The notes under the pieces: generated by a model
The model's input: only the letters and a program-made list of their open reading frames with translations
Database searches by the model: none
Told to the model about the DNA's origin: nothing
Translations under genes and position numbers: made by a program
Assembly (NCBI RefSeq): GCF_002313155.2
Contig: NZ_NWFK02000001.1
Span: 2,728,001-2,792,000, forward strand
Direction: 5' to 3'
DNA: 64,000 bases
From: Psychrobacter sp. FDAARGOS_221
GTDB lineage: Bacteria; Pseudomonadota; Gammaproteobacteria; Pseudomonadales; Moraxellaceae
Shown: one piece after another, positions 9,863 through 19,665 of the stretch
How positions within the stretch are numbered: position 1 is the first letter of the stretch
How the letters are laid out: every line of letters begins with the position of its first letter

Positions 9863-10549
9863 ATGTCAGAAATTTTAGTCGCCAAAAATATTAATAAAAT
9901 CTACGATGAAGGCAGTATCCGCACCCAAGTATTAACCGGTCTTGATTTGACGGTTCGTGCCGGCGAGCGTATTGCCATTGTCGGTACCAGTGGTTCTGGT
10001 AAAAGTACCTTGCTGCACTTACTCGGCGGGCTTGATGTGCCTACATCTGGTGAAGTTTGGTTGCATGGTGAATGCTTAAACCAAATGGATGAGACCGAGC
10101 GCGGTAATATGCGTAACCAGCATTTGGGCTTTATTTATCAGTTTCACCATCTATTGCCAGAATTCACTGCCATTGAAAACGTGGCGATGCCACTGCTGCT
10201 GCGTAATAGTGTGCCTATTAAGCAAGCACGTGATGAAGCTGTATCTTTGTTAGAGCGTGTTGGTCTGGGTCATCGTTTAGAACATCGCCCTGGCGAGCTG
10301 TCTGGTGGTGAGCGTCAACGTGTTGCTATTGCCCGAGCTCTGGTGACCAAGCCTTCCTTGGTATTGGCCGATGAGCCAACCGGTAACCTTGATTATGACA
10401 ATGCACAAAGTATTTTTGCATTGTTGGCTGAGCTACAAGATACGATGCAGACAGCGTTGCTAATGGTGACCCATGACAGAAACTTGGCAGCGATGGCCGA
10501 TCGACAAATGCTGTTGAAAAACGGTAAATGGGAAAATTTTGTCGATTAG
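9863..10549 (+). CDS. lolD: Lipoprotein-releasing system ATP-binding protein LolD
   Basis: ATPase that drives lipoprotein release with the adjacent permease. The 228-residue protein has Walker [10 protein letters not shown] (about residues 42-50), the LolD-typical Q-loop region [20 protein letters not shown], signature [15 protein letters not shown] and Walker [12 protein letters not shown]. The [10 protein letters not shown] motif separates LolD from other MacB/FtsE-like ATPases. It is cotranscribed with the upstream permease. Confidence 0.96.
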   Translation: MSEILVAKNINKIYDEGSIRTQVLTGLDLTVRAGERIAIVGTSGSGKSTLLHLLGGLDVPTSGEVWLHGECLNQMDETERGNMRNQHLGFIYQFHHLLPEFTAIENVAMPLLLRNSVPIKQARDEAVSLLERVGLGHRLEHRPGELSGGERQRVAIARALVTKPSLVLADEPTGNLDYDNAQSIFALLAELQDTMQTALLMVTHDRNLAAMADRQMLLKNGKWENFVD

Positions 10550-10690
10550 TGGCTTTATTTAATACAGCTCTGCTAAGCACTTCATATTTAAACAGTAAAA
10601 CATAAAGCAGCTTTAGCTTTAACCAATCATCACTGAGTTAAACCGCAGCACGTAACCATCATTCACGTAACTGTCATTAAGGATAATGAT

Positions 10691-13600
10691 TTGATTTGGC
10701 TAGCAGGGAGCATGGCGCTTGCCGTGGTGTTGGCCGTGTTACAGCTATCACCAGAGCAGCTGACGGTCATTAGCTTAGGGGTGAGTGCTGAGCGTTGGCA
10801 ACTGTCTGCTTATCTCTTCATGGCATCGTGGTGCCTGCTTTGGCTATTACCCTATGGCTACCGTCTGTTTTTTAGCCCTTCAGGCTTAGCGTCCTCTTCC
10901 GAAGTTTCTGCTTCAAACCAACCGCTGCATCACACGCAACCCCTTAAAAAATTCTCCTCTCAATTAGCATCCTTTCTACATACCAGTCAGCCCATATATG
11001 CTCTAATGATGATGAGTGTATTTTGGTTGGCTATTATGATGAATAGCGTGGCGCAGAGGATGGTGGCAATAGAGCAGTCAGTGCCACGCGTGATCTCAGT
11101 TGAGGCCAATGTTACACCGCTAGGCGTGAGTGATAGGCGCTTAGCTTTTGAGTCTGATCAGCAGCAAGTATTGAAGCAAGGCTATCGGCAACTGGTTACC
11201 TTGCATGATATCAAGCCCTATACCCGTCAAAATAACAGTGCACTGGCGACTCAAGCCGAGCAGAATATAACCACTAATACTTCCCAAGCTAATACCGAAA
11301 CTAATAAAACCAAATCAGGCACGCCTGCCAAACAACAATTGCAACACAATCCACTATCAGTTGATACCAGTCAGTTAGAACATACATTATCGATAACAGC
11401 GTCTACTGCAACTAATCATTCAACCAATGATCAATTACCGACAACCATGACAGTCATGTTGTCTGGATATAAGCCGCCATTAATGGCGCTAAATGACTTT
11501 GCGCCTGATGAGCAGTTACGGATGCAGCTGCAATTAAGCCCGATTGAGTTGCTAGAGGATGACAGTGAAGGTGAGTTTGATGAATATCGTTGGCTGAGCA
11601 GCCGCCATGCCACAGCCAAGGCTAAAGTATTAAGTGCAGAGTTTGACTCAAAACAAAAGCAACAATCGACATTAAGGTTATGGATTGACAGTAAGCGCTT
11701 TGGTTTGCGTGAGCACTTCATAAAGCTAACTGAAAACCAACAGCAAGTCAGTTCTAACGATCAGCTTCAGCACCGGACAATACCGACTACAGCAGATGCC
11801 ATTGCCGTCACCTTAAGCCTACTTACCGGTGATCGCAGCTTAATCAGCAATCAGATAACTGAGCTTTATCGCTTTGCTGGTATTTCTCATTTATTGGCCA
11901 TTTCAGGTACTCATGTTTTATTTTTGGCCATGTTATGTGCGGGGTTAGTGACAGGATTGCTAACTCATTTTGCACCAGGATTTTATCGTGTTGTGCCACG
12001 TTGGCAGTGTGCCTTTGTTATTTCAGTGATTGCCGCTTTTGGCTATGCCTTGTTTGCCGGCTTTGATGTGCCCGCTCTGCGAACAGCGTGTATGCTGTTG
12101 GTAGTAGGCGTGCTGCGTTATGTATTAGCCAGTGCTTCGATATTTAAAGTTTTGTTGGTATTGGCAGTGGCCATGGTTTGGGCCGATATATTCGTGCTTT
12201 GGCAGGCAGGATTTTGGTTGTCCTTTATTGCGGTAGCTGTATTGGTTATCTATAGCCAGCGCTGGGAAAAGGACGAACGCTTGCGACCGCAACAACAGCA
12301 GTCAGACAATGTTGATTCAAGCAAGCTGTCTCAAGTATGGCAGGGTATTAAGCAAGCTGTTTGGGGGGTATTTAAGTTACAGCTGTGGATGTCTTTGGCG
12401 TTGTTACCCATCAGTTTGTGGTTATTTGGGCAGGTGTCTTTATGGGGTTTTGTGGTGAATTTATTTGCCATTGGTTTGTTTGGATGGGTGATAGTGCCTA
12501 TTAATCTGCTGGCAGGGGTGTTGCATGCGGCCTTGCCTAATTATCCACATATTTCTGATAGTCTTTGGTCTGGGCTGTTTTGGCTTTTACAGCAGTTGCA
12601 TAGTGGCTTGTTTGCGCTGCAAAGCACTTGGCAGCAAACTGGGTGGATATATGCCAGCCCAAGCTTAGTACTGTTATTATTAATCACATTGGCTGCAATA
12701 CCTTGGATATTGCCCAAAGGCATATTAAGCCGATTGCTATCACTGCCGCCATTGTTAGTCATTGCCACTATGGCTATATATCAGATGCAGCAGCAACAAA
12801 ATTTGTTGCATATCCAAGTACTAACTCCGCCTAAGCAAGTTAAATCAGCTCCCTTATCGGCTACTTTAATCTGGCATCAGCAGCAATCTTGGTTATTACT
12901 GTCTGCTTATCCTCAGACAGGTTATGCTAAAGCTAAAAGTAATAATAATACTAAACAAGGCAGTTTTAATACTAAGCCACAAGCTTTATGGGATTTGCAG
13001 CAACAACAACAGCTGACCCAAAGTCTGTATGACCAAATCAAACAACAACAAATCGGTCATTTAACCGGTGTGATAGTACAAACCGCTACGCCACAACTGG
13101 TCACTATGGTTGCGCAGTTAAGACAAATGCTACCCATATCTTATTACTGGCAAGCCGGGCTATCAGCGAATAGTTCCTATGTCGAATCAAAGTTGGCTAG
13201 CTCTGGAATGACCGCTCAGGGCTGTCATGTGGGCCTATCATGGCAATCTAATATTGATCATGATTATTCCAGCGACAGTGCCAAACCCCGAGAAGCTCAA
13301 ACCAAACAAGGGTTTATGATAACCGCCGTCACCGGATGGGATGAGGTGCAAAGCGAGTCAGTTTGGGGTTGTGCGATAGATTTAACCACCGATGCAGCGC
13401 TAGATTTACCTAAATCAGTGAGGCTTGCAACCATTGATGCTGCTGAAGCTGTTAACAGTGGCGTAGCTAAGGCAGGACAGCCACAGCAGTTTTTGTTTTA
13501 CAGCAGTGCCAAGCCGGCACTGGGTCAATTGTGGAATTTGATGTGTGAGGGCGATGCAGATATTGCCAACAAGCAAACGGCACGCCATCATTGGCTAAGC

Positions 13601-13747
13601 ACATCACAGGCGTCTATTGATAAACAGCTAGTGAGTAATCGTCAGCCACTATCTTGGCATATCCTAGATGAGTCAATCTTGCCAGCGACGCTGAAACAAA
13701 AACAAACCCATCTGTATTGGCAGCAGCAACCGCTAAGCGTTAAGTAA
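10691..13747 (+). CDS. comEC: ComEC/Rec2-family DNA uptake channel, divergent C-terminal domain
   Basis: Inner-membrane channel proposed to carry transforming single-stranded DNA into the cytoplasm. The 1018 residues begin at a TTG codon with AAGGA 7 bp upstream. N-terminal hydrophobic segments are followed by an unusually long, Gln/Thr/Ser-rich region (about residues 85-300), the competence-domain core GDRSLISNQITELYRFAGISHLLAISGTHV near residues 385-415, and about eight more helices. In the C-terminal third (from about residue 715), where other ComEC proteins carry a metallo-beta-lactamase-like domain with HxHxDH, I find no such motif; the equivalent position reads LTGVIVQTATPQLV (about residues 790-805). 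The gene is long for the family (typically 700-850). Identification as ComEC is firm; nuclease activity of the C-terminal part is doubtful. Confidence 0.88.
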   Translation: MIWLAGSMALAVVLAVLQLSPEQLTVISLGVSAERWQLSAYLFMASWCLLWLLPYGYRLFFSPSGLASSSEVSASNQPLHHTQPLKKFSSQLASFLHTSQPIYALMMMSVFWLAIMMNSVAQRMVAIEQSVPRVISVEANVTPLGVSDRRLAFESDQQQVLKQGYRQLVTLHDIKPYTRQNNSALATQAEQNITTNTSQANTETNKTKSGTPAKQQLQHNPLSVDTSQLEHTLSITASTATNHSTNDQLPTTMTVMLSGYKPPLMALNDFAPDEQLRMQLQLSPIELLEDDSEGEFDEYRWLSSRHATAKAKVLSAEFDSKQKQQSTLRLWIDSKRFGLREHFIKLTENQQQVSSNDQLQHRTIPTTADAIAVTLSLLTGDRSLISNQITELYRFAGISHLLAISGTHVLFLAMLCAGLVTGLLTHFAPGFYRVVPRWQCAFVISVIAAFGYALFAGFDVPALRTACMLLVVGVLRYVLASASIFKVLLVLAVAMVWADIFVLWQAGFWLSFIAVAVLVIYSQRWEKDERLRPQQQQSDNVDSSKLSQVWQGIKQAVWGVFKLQLWMSLALLPISLWLFGQVSLWGFVVNLFAIGLFGWVIVPINLLAGVLHAALPNYPHISDSLWSGLFWLLQQLHSGLFALQSTWQQTGWIYASPSLVLLLLITLAAIPWILPKGILSRLLSLPPLLVIATMAIYQMQQQQNLLHIQVLTPPKQVKSAPLSATLIWHQQQSWLLLSAYPQTGYAKAKSNNNTKQGSFNTKPQALWDLQQQQQLTQSLYDQIKQQQIGHLTGVIVQTATPQLVTMVAQLRQMLPISYYWQAGLSANSSYVESKLASSGMTAQGCHVGLSWQSNIDHDYSSDSAKPREAQTKQGFMITAVTGWDEVQSESVWGCAIDLTTDAALDLPKSVRLATIDAAEAVNSGVAKAGQPQQFLFYSSAKPALGQLWNLMCEGDADIANKQTARHHWLSTSQASIDKQLVSNRQPLSWHILDESILPATLKQKQTHLYWQQQPLSVK

Positions 13748-13849
13748 AAAAGCTGCATTAATATTTTACAGAATTACCCCTGACAAACCGCCATTCATTA
13801 ATGTATTGTTGTTAGCAATATTGGTTTTGGCTATTTTTAGCCCAATGAA

Positions 13850-13884
13850 ATACAATTGTATATATTGTTGTACAATGTATTGTA
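13850..13884. promoter_or_regulatory. Overlapping TACAAT/ATTGTA palindromes upstream of the S49 peptidase gene
   Basis: TACAATTGTA (13851-13860), TTGTACAAT-type palindrome (13868-13876) and a further ATTGTA (13879-13884) cluster within 35 bp, about 80-115 bp before the peptidase start. Clustered inverted copies of one hexamer are what a dimeric repressor operator can look like; this is only sequence pattern, no regulator is identified. Confidence 0.35.
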
Positions 13885-13964
13885 TTAATGAAGACACGTC
13901 TTTGTGTCACCCCTTTATTTAGAACCATCACCGTATCAATATTTTAGTAGGATTCACATTTTAT

Positions 13965-15050
13965 ATGTCAAACTGGCCACCCGATCCAAATAAGGTTCCG
14001 GATAATCAACCATCTAATAACCAACCACCTCAAAATCCCAATAACAAACGACCACACACTGCACAAATAGCACCTGTTACAGGTGGGCGTGAGTGGCACT
14101 TGTTAGAAAAAACATTACTGGCAAGCATTGAAGAGCAGCGCAGAGCGCGTCGCTGGCGGGTTATTTCTAAGCTATTAAGCCTGGGTACCTTATTGCTGGT
14201 TATCTTTATGCTTAGTAAAGGCTGTACGCCTTCTGAAAAAGGCTTGGCCACTGTCGATGTCAATAAACCGCATATTGCTGTGGTTGAGTTGCAAGGTGTG
14301 ATCAGCGCCAATGATCCTGCTAATGCTTATGACGTCAGTAAAGCATTGACCGAGGCCTTTGAATCAAAAGGGTCTAAAGCGGTGGTGATGAATATTAACT
14401 CACCAGGGGGCTCACCGGTGCAGTCAGATGAAATCTGGCAGACCATGATGGATCTACGTGAAGAATATCCTAAGAAAAAGCTATACGCTATCATTGGTGA
14501 TATGGGCGCATCAGGTGCTTATTATATTGCCTCTGCTGCGGACGAAATTTATGTTAACCCGTCAAGTTTGGTTGGTTCAATTGGTGTGATTATGCCAGGC
14601 TACAATGTCGAGGGCCTAATGGATAAGCTTGGCGTTGAAGATAGAACCATTACCGCCGGTGAATATAAAGATATCCTAAGTGTGAGCCGTGAGCTGACTG
14701 ATTTTGAACAGCAACATGTACAAAGTGTGCTAAGCAACACCCATAAGCACTTTATCAATGCTGTTAAACAAGGCCGCGGTGATAAGCTTAAAGATGCTGA
14801 AGAGAATAACTTATTCTCCGGCTTATTCTGGACTGGTGAGCAGTCTATTGAACTTGGGCTTGCTGACAAAAAAGGCAGTCTGATGACGCTTGAAAAAGAG
14901 CTTGATCTGGATAATGTGATTAACTACACACCTGTCGATCCAATGCAGCAGCTGTTAGACAGCTTTGCTATCAAAATGGGTGCAGGTATTGGCTCTAGCG
15001 TCGATATGAAGCTACTACCACAGGAACAATCAACGACCGAGATGAGATAA
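13965..15050 (+). CDS. sppA: Signal peptide peptidase SppA, 36K type (S49 serine protease)
   Basis: Membrane-bound serine protease that degrades cleaved signal peptides. The 361-residue protein has a Pro/Asn-rich cytosolic N terminus (residues 1-40), one membrane helix at about 66-84 and the S49 fold: HIAVVELQGVIS, NINSPGGSPVQSDEI, the nucleophile in GDMGASGAYYIASAADEIY (Ser183) and the general base Lys in ITAGEYKDI (Lys235). The Ser/Lys dyad is intact. It is a single-domain SppA, about half the size of E. coli SppA. The stop codon directly abuts the ATG of the following hydrolase, indicating an operon. Confidence 0.93.
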   Translation: MSNWPPDPNKVPDNQPSNNQPPQNPNNKRPHTAQIAPVTGGREWHLLEKTLLASIEEQRRARRWRVISKLLSLGTLLLVIFMLSKGCTPSEKGLATVDVNKPHIAVVELQGVISANDPANAYDVSKALTEAFESKGSKAVVMNINSPGGSPVQSDEIWQTMMDLREEYPKKKLYAIIGDMGASGAYYIASAADEIYVNPSSLVGSIGVIMPGYNVEGLMDKLGVEDRTITAGEYKDILSVSRELTDFEQQHVQSVLSNTHKHFINAVKQGRGDKLKDAEENNLFSGLFWTGEQSIELGLADKKGSLMTLEKELDLDNVINYTPVDPMQQLLDSFAIKMGAGIGSSVDMKLLPQEQSTTEMR

Positions 15051-15941
15051 ATGTCAAACCATTTAACCTGTCCTGTTAATTTGGATTTTTCTAAGTTACC
15101 CGTATCGAAGATTACGGGTAAGCCTGTTATCCACTTTGCGCACGCCAATGGCATGCCAAGTCGGGTTTACCAGCCTATTTTTGAACTTCTAGAGCAGCAC
15201 TTTACCGTCGAGTACATCCCAACGCTTGGCTTTGATGAGCAAGGTCAGTCAACGTATCCGATCGATAATCATTGGAAGAGCTTAACTCAGCAAGTAATTG
15301 ATAGCGTCAAGGCAGTTTCCAAAAAGCATAAAGTGCCAGTGATTGGCTTAGGTCATTCACTTGGCGCTCTGTGTACCTTGCAAGCCTTGTACAAGAAGCC
15401 GAAACTGTTTTTGCAAGTGGTGCTGATGGATCCGCCATTAATATATGGGCGTGATAATTTATTTTGGCATTTGGCCAAGTGGTTCTCGCCAAAGCATGTC
15501 GATCAAATCTCGCCGGCAGGGATTTCCAAAAATCGCCGTGATGTTTGGGACAGCCGTGAGCAAGCCAGAGAGCTGTTAGGCCCAAAACGTTTCTTTAAGA
15601 ACTTTGATCCTCGCACCTTTGAAGGCTATATCCAGCATGGTATGCGCAGTCTACCAGATGGGCGAGTGACCTTAACTATTCCAAAACAGGCAGAAGTGGC
15701 CGTATTTCGCACCAATCCGTCATGGTATTGGCTAAAGCCCAATAAGCCGCCCAAAGAGCCAGCGACCTTATTAATTGGTGACCACAGTCAGTTTTATCAG
15801 CGTGGTTTTCCGCCAAAGGTGCGAAAGCGTTTATCTATACCCTTCAAACTGCATCCAGGCGGACACATGTTCCCCTTAGAGTATCCTGACTCTGTCGCAC
15901 AGTTGATTATGACCACTATTATGGAGCAGATACAGTCTTAG
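15051..15941 (+). CDS. Alpha/beta hydrolase
   Basis: Serine hydrolase of the alpha/beta fold, substrate unknown. The 296 residues contain the oxyanion/HG-like motif IHFAHANGMPSRVY near residue 30, the nucleophile elbow GLGHSLGA (Ser103) and a late His in HPGGHMFPLE, so a catalytic triad is plausible. No signal peptide is present. It starts immediately after the sppA stop and is therefore translationally coupled to it. A lysophospholipase- or carboxylesterase-type role is possible but not shown. A GC-paired hairpin (15960-15989) follows. Confidence 0.85.
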   Translation: MSNHLTCPVNLDFSKLPVSKITGKPVIHFAHANGMPSRVYQPIFELLEQHFTVEYIPTLGFDEQGQSTYPIDNHWKSLTQQVIDSVKAVSKKHKVPVIGLGHSLGALCTLQALYKKPKLFLQVVLMDPPLIYGRDNLFWHLAKWFSPKHVDQISPAGISKNRRDVWDSREQARELLGPKRFFKNFDPRTFEGYIQHGMRSLPDGRVTLTIPKQAEVAVFRTNPSWYWLKPNKPPKEPATLLIGDHSQFYQRGFPPKVRKRLSIPFKLHPGGHMFPLEYPDSVAQLIMTTIMEQIQS

Positions 15942-15959
15942 CCGTCCAATATCAATAAC

Positions 15960-15989
15960 CCTTGTCGGGAGTAACATGTCCTGACAAGG
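15960..15989 (+). terminator. Possible terminator hairpin after hydrolase gene
   Basis: Arms CCTTGTCGGGA and TCCTGACAAGG (one wobble pair) with an 8-nt loop lie 18 bp past the hydrolase stop. There is no strong T-run, so it may be a weak terminator or an mRNA-stabilising hairpin. Confidence 0.5.
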
Positions 15990-16036
15990 TACGCTAATCT
16001 TCCATCCATACTTAATATGATAGCTACTATAAGCCT

Positions 16037-16870
16037 ATGCCTATAAAGCCAAAACGCACACTATTTGCCATTCCTGATCAGGCAGTACCGCCTATTTCGC
16101 TGTTTTCAAAGCCAGGGGTGGTGATGCTGTATATTGGCATGGTTGGGTTGTTTTTTATATTTCAATTAGTCGGGGTGTATCTCTTTTCGCCGATAGTGAT
16201 AGATGACCCAAGCCTAACTACTGCCCAAGCGTTTGCGATGGGCAGCTTTAATGGGACGGTCACCAGTTACGCCATGCTATTTACTTTATTAATGCTGCTG
16301 TTATTTAGCTATGCGTTAATTAAGATGTTACTCAAAATGCATCCATCCCAGCGTCATAAAGTGTCTTCTTCAAAACAATATGATTCTATCAGTTATGGCG
16401 TTAAAGACTATCTAGCCATCAAGCCCTTTGCATTGCATATTGCGATGGGGGTGATTGGTCTGTGGTTGGTATTTGTCATTGGTACCGAGACCCTAACTTA
16501 CCTTTTGGACAAAGATCCGACAGCCTTTGTCGATGATCTGTACTTTAGTGCTGATCCAAAGTGGCTGCTGATATTGGTGATGGTCGTGGTCGCGCCCATC
16601 TATGAAGAAGTGGTATTCCGAGGTGTCTTGTGGTCTGCGATAGTGGAACAGTATCAAGGTAAAAAAGGGGTGTGGGTGGCCAGTGTGGTGACCAGTGCCA
16701 TTTTTGCGTTGATTCATCTTCAATACGAACTGTATGAGATGAGTGTTATCTTTCTATTGGCCTTATTATTAAGCTATGCCCGCGCCAAGTCAGGCTCTTT
16801 GCTGCTGCCTATCGTCATTCACATTATCAATAATGGCGCTGCCATGTGGTTATATTTGATGCTTATCTAA
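16037..16870 (+). CDS. CPBP-family intramembrane metalloprotease
   Basis: Integral membrane protein of the CPBP (CAAX protease and bacteriocin-processing/Abi) family. The 277 residues contain about seven helices and all three family motifs: motif 1 IYEEVVFRGVLW (Glu190, Glu191, Arg195), motif 2 FALIHLQY (His227) and motif 3 IHIINN (His262, Asn266). The catalytic Glu/His set is intact, so it is probably an active glutamic-type/metal-dependent protease. Roles in this family range from prenyl-protein processing to bacteriocin self-immunity; nothing nearby suggests a bacteriocin locus. Confidence 0.9.
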   Translation: MPIKPKRTLFAIPDQAVPPISLFSKPGVVMLYIGMVGLFFIFQLVGVYLFSPIVIDDPSLTTAQAFAMGSFNGTVTSYAMLFTLLMLLLFSYALIKMLLKMHPSQRHKVSSSKQYDSISYGVKDYLAIKPFALHIAMGVIGLWLVFVIGTETLTYLLDKDPTAFVDDLYFSADPKWLLILVMVVVAPIYEEVVFRGVLWSAIVEQYQGKKGVWVASVVTSAIFALIHLQYELYEMSVIFLLALLLSYARAKSGSLLLPIVIHIINNGAAMWLYLMLI

Positions 16871-17283
16871 GTTAATAATCAAAAACACTCTTAGAATTTA
16901 GCGCCAATTAATTATCTATCAACCAGTCACTTTATACCGCAAGCTATTGATGACTGTTTAAGCTGTCTATCTTAGATGGCTTATATCTTTTATACAGTTC
17001 TTATCTTTCAAGCGGTTCTTTCAATCTCTACAAATCCTCTGCGCATACACAGCAACTGTTTTGGTTTAATTGAACACCTATTTGATTAAACAATTTAAAC
17101 AAACATTTAAAAAGCTATTCCAAATAACTAACCTTATAATTTATAATCATTTTTTACCTTTGCCGGGTTTGGTTAAACCAATAGAGTGGTTTAACACTAT
17201 AAGCCTTATGGTAAATGCTTAAACAAGCGAGTATCAAGGGTCGTATGCTTGATGCTACAAAATTACAGGGTCCTAGGGATAGT
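16871..17283. other. Intergenic region before DUF898 gene
   Basis: About 410 bp, AT-rich, presumed promoter region for the DUF898-M48-WG gene series. A run of TTTAAACAA-like sequence occurs at 17085-17110 but no defined operator, terminator or RNA was recognised. Confidence 0.45.
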
Positions 17284-18471
17284 ATGAAACAAGTTAAATT
17301 TAACGGTACTGGCGCTGAGTATTTTAAGATATGGATTATTAATCTCATCTTGTGCATCATCACTTTTGGTATTTATTACCCATGGGCGAAGGTGCGTACC
17401 CGTCGATATTTTTATGCCAATACTGAGTATGCGGATCGATTCTTTGATTATCATGCCACCGGTAAGCAGCTATTTTTTGGCTACTTAATTGGGGTATGTA
17501 TCCTCATTGTTCTTAATATTATCAGTGCTATCTTTCCCACGGCTGGCTTTATATTACCGGTCATTTTATTTTTCTTTGTTCCCTGGATTATCTGGCGTAG
17601 CTTAAAGTTTAATATGCGTATGACCAGCTTTAGTAACGTGCGCTTTAGCTTTGATGGTAGTCTAAAAACCGCCTACTTTATTTATATGCTCATTCCTATC
17701 GCGATCTACATCGCCATTATTGTGCTGATGGTGGTGGGTTTCGCGAGTATGGCTGGGTTTTCAAATATGTCTGATGTTAATATGGATAGCATAAACACCG
17801 GAGGCATCGTTATCTTTGGGATAGCTGTGATTTTAGCGCTGGTATTGATGGTTTATATGACTGGATTATTGGCCAAAAAGTCAGCCGAATATCAGATTGG
17901 TGAGACAAGATTTGGTCAAGGTCGCTTCTTTATTAATGTCAACACCAAAACCTTTGTAATGATTGCGTTTAAAACAGCATTAATCAGTGTGGTGTCACTG
18001 GTACTGTTTATGACCTTCATTGGTTTGAGCTTTTCTTCAATGCTGTCTGGCGAAGTGGGTGGCAGTGTGGGTAACAGTGCGGCAAGCTCGTTTTTTATGG
18101 GTTCGTTCTTTATTGTCTACATTGGCTTTATCGCTGCATCATTATTCGCCGCAGCTTATACTTACAGCCGTCAGCGCCAATATATTTATGCCAATACCAC
18201 ATTGGATCAAACGATCCGCTTTAAATCCAGCGTCGGTGCCAAAGCCTATTTTGGTGTGTTAATTACCAATATGCTGCTGATAATCGTCACTTTGGGTTTC
18301 GGAATGCCTTGGGCCAAAGTTCGTGTCGCACAGTATTTGGCAGATAATACTTGGATTGATGCCGAAGATATGGATATCAACCAATACTTAACCCAAAAAG
18401 AACAACATCAATCGGCGATTGGGGAAGAGATTGGTGATGTGTTAGATATTGATATCAATATTGCCATCTAG
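17284..18471 (+). CDS. DUF898 (YjgN-like) inner-membrane protein
   Basis: Multi-pass membrane protein of the DUF898/YjgN family, function unknown. I place the start at the ATG at 17284 (AGGG 8 bp upstream), 23 codons inside the longest frame, because the family begins with a soluble beta-like segment such as MKQVKFNGTGAEYFKIWI. The hallmark LCIITFGIYYPWAKVRTRRYFYANT appears near the N terminus and a second related copy (IIVTLGFGMPWAKVRVAQYLADNT) near the C terminus, with six or more helices between, suggesting an internal duplication. The gene is 20 bp upstream of an M48 protease gene; DUF898 and M48-type genes are commonly adjacent in proteobacteria. Confidence 0.88.
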   Translation: MKQVKFNGTGAEYFKIWIINLILCIITFGIYYPWAKVRTRRYFYANTEYADRFFDYHATGKQLFFGYLIGVCILIVLNIISAIFPTAGFILPVILFFFVPWIIWRSLKFNMRMTSFSNVRFSFDGSLKTAYFIYMLIPIAIYIAIIVLMVVGFASMAGFSNMSDVNMDSINTGGIVIFGIAVILALVLMVYMTGLLAKKSAEYQIGETRFGQGRFFINVNTKTFVMIAFKTALISVVSLVLFMTFIGLSFSSMLSGEVGGSVGNSAASSFFMGSFFIVYIGFIAASLFAAAYTYSRQRQYIYANTTLDQTIRFKSSVGAKAYFGVLITNMLLIIVTLGFGMPWAKVRVAQYLADNTWIDAEDMDINQYLTQKEQHQSAIGEEIGDVLDIDINIAI

Positions 18472-18491
18472 CCAAAATTGAGTAATCTATT

Positions 18492-19607
18492 ATGAGTGTT
18501 ATATCTGGTAAGTGGTATCCAAAAGACAGCTCAACCCAATATCAGGCGCAGATTGAGGTAACCGGTGACAACTATCAGCTGCGTCTTGAGCCGGCGACAT
18601 TTGAACAAACTAATAGCCTAAGCGGGTCGTGGTCGCAGGTTAAGATTAGTGATCGTCTTGGCAATACTGAGCGTAAATTAACCTTGGCAGATGGCTCATT
18701 ATTTACCACAGCCAATAATGATGCCATCGACCAGTTAATCAGCCAGCACAAAAGTAGTACCCATTCGTCGTGGAGCTTATGTCTGCACCGTCATGAGACC
18801 AAGATGAGCAGTGTGCTGAGCATGTTTCTATTAACCGTGGTGTGTGTGTTTGGCTTTGTAAAGTGGGGGCTACCGTGGACCAGTCACTGGGTTGCACAGG
18901 CTCTGCCACAAAAGACCGGTGAGTTCATTGGTAAGCAGTCACTCGACTTTCTCGATGAGTACTTTTTGACACCCACTGAGGTGAGTGACAGCACGCAACA
19001 GCAAATTATTACGCGCTTTAACAGTCGTCTGAAATCAGCAGGAGATGATCAAAACATTAATTACCAGCTGCATTTTCGTGACATGACCATGGCGGGTATG
19101 AGCATGCCCAACGCATTCGCGCTGCCGTCTGGTGATATTGTATTGACCGATAAGTTTGTTGAATTAAGCAGCAATGCTGATGAGATTGATAGCGTGCTGT
19201 TGCATGAAATGGGGCATGTTGAGAAGCGACATGGTCTTGAGATGTTGACCCAAAACTCACTGACTACCATGATTGTTATCTTAGTGCTTGGTAACCCGGA
19301 TGGTATTAGTGAGCTGGCCACAGGCTTAGGCACTGCTTTGGTATCGAATCATTATTCACGCCAGTATGAGACAGAGGCGGATGAGTATGCGTTTGATAAA
19401 ATGCTGCAAGTGGATATTAATCCACAAGCTTTTGTTGATATTTTGACGCGCATGGAAGAGTATAGTGGTCAGGATATGGACAGTGAAAATGCTGACAGCG
19501 ACCGCTTGTCTGACTTTTTATCGACCCATCCGAATACTCAGCAGCGTGTGGATATGGCCAAAAAATACAGCCAATGTTTTGAGCAAGGCTTACGCGTTTG
19601 TGATTAA
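18492..19607 (+). CDS. M48-family metalloprotease, membrane anchored
   Basis: Zinc endopeptidase of the M48 family (HtpX/BepA/Oma1-like). Of 371 residues, the first 100 are a soluble N-terminal domain, a membrane helix follows at about 107-127, then the protease domain with the zinc motif HEMGH (238-242, extended HEMGHVEKRHG) and third ligand Glu295 in YETEADEYAF. All catalytic residues are present. The C terminus ends in the M48-typical FLSTHPNTQQRV. With the DUF898 gene it forms an operon whose likely job is membrane or envelope protein quality control (inference). Confidence 0.92.
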   Translation: MSVISGKWYPKDSSTQYQAQIEVTGDNYQLRLEPATFEQTNSLSGSWSQVKISDRLGNTERKLTLADGSLFTTANNDAIDQLISQHKSSTHSSWSLCLHRHETKMSSVLSMFLLTVVCVFGFVKWGLPWTSHWVAQALPQKTGEFIGKQSLDFLDEYFLTPTEVSDSTQQQIITRFNSRLKSAGDDQNINYQLHFRDMTMAGMSMPNAFALPSGDIVLTDKFVELSSNADEIDSVLLHEMGHVEKRHGLEMLTQNSLTTMIVILVLGNPDGISELATGLGTALVSNHYSRQYETEADEYAFDKMLQVDINPQAFVDILTRMEEYSGQDMDSENADSDRLSDFLSTHPNTQQRVDMAKKYSQCFEQGLRVCD

Positions 19608-19665
19608 TAGACGCAGGCTAATGCTTTAATAACCCAAAACTATAAATAATGGACTATAAAACCGA

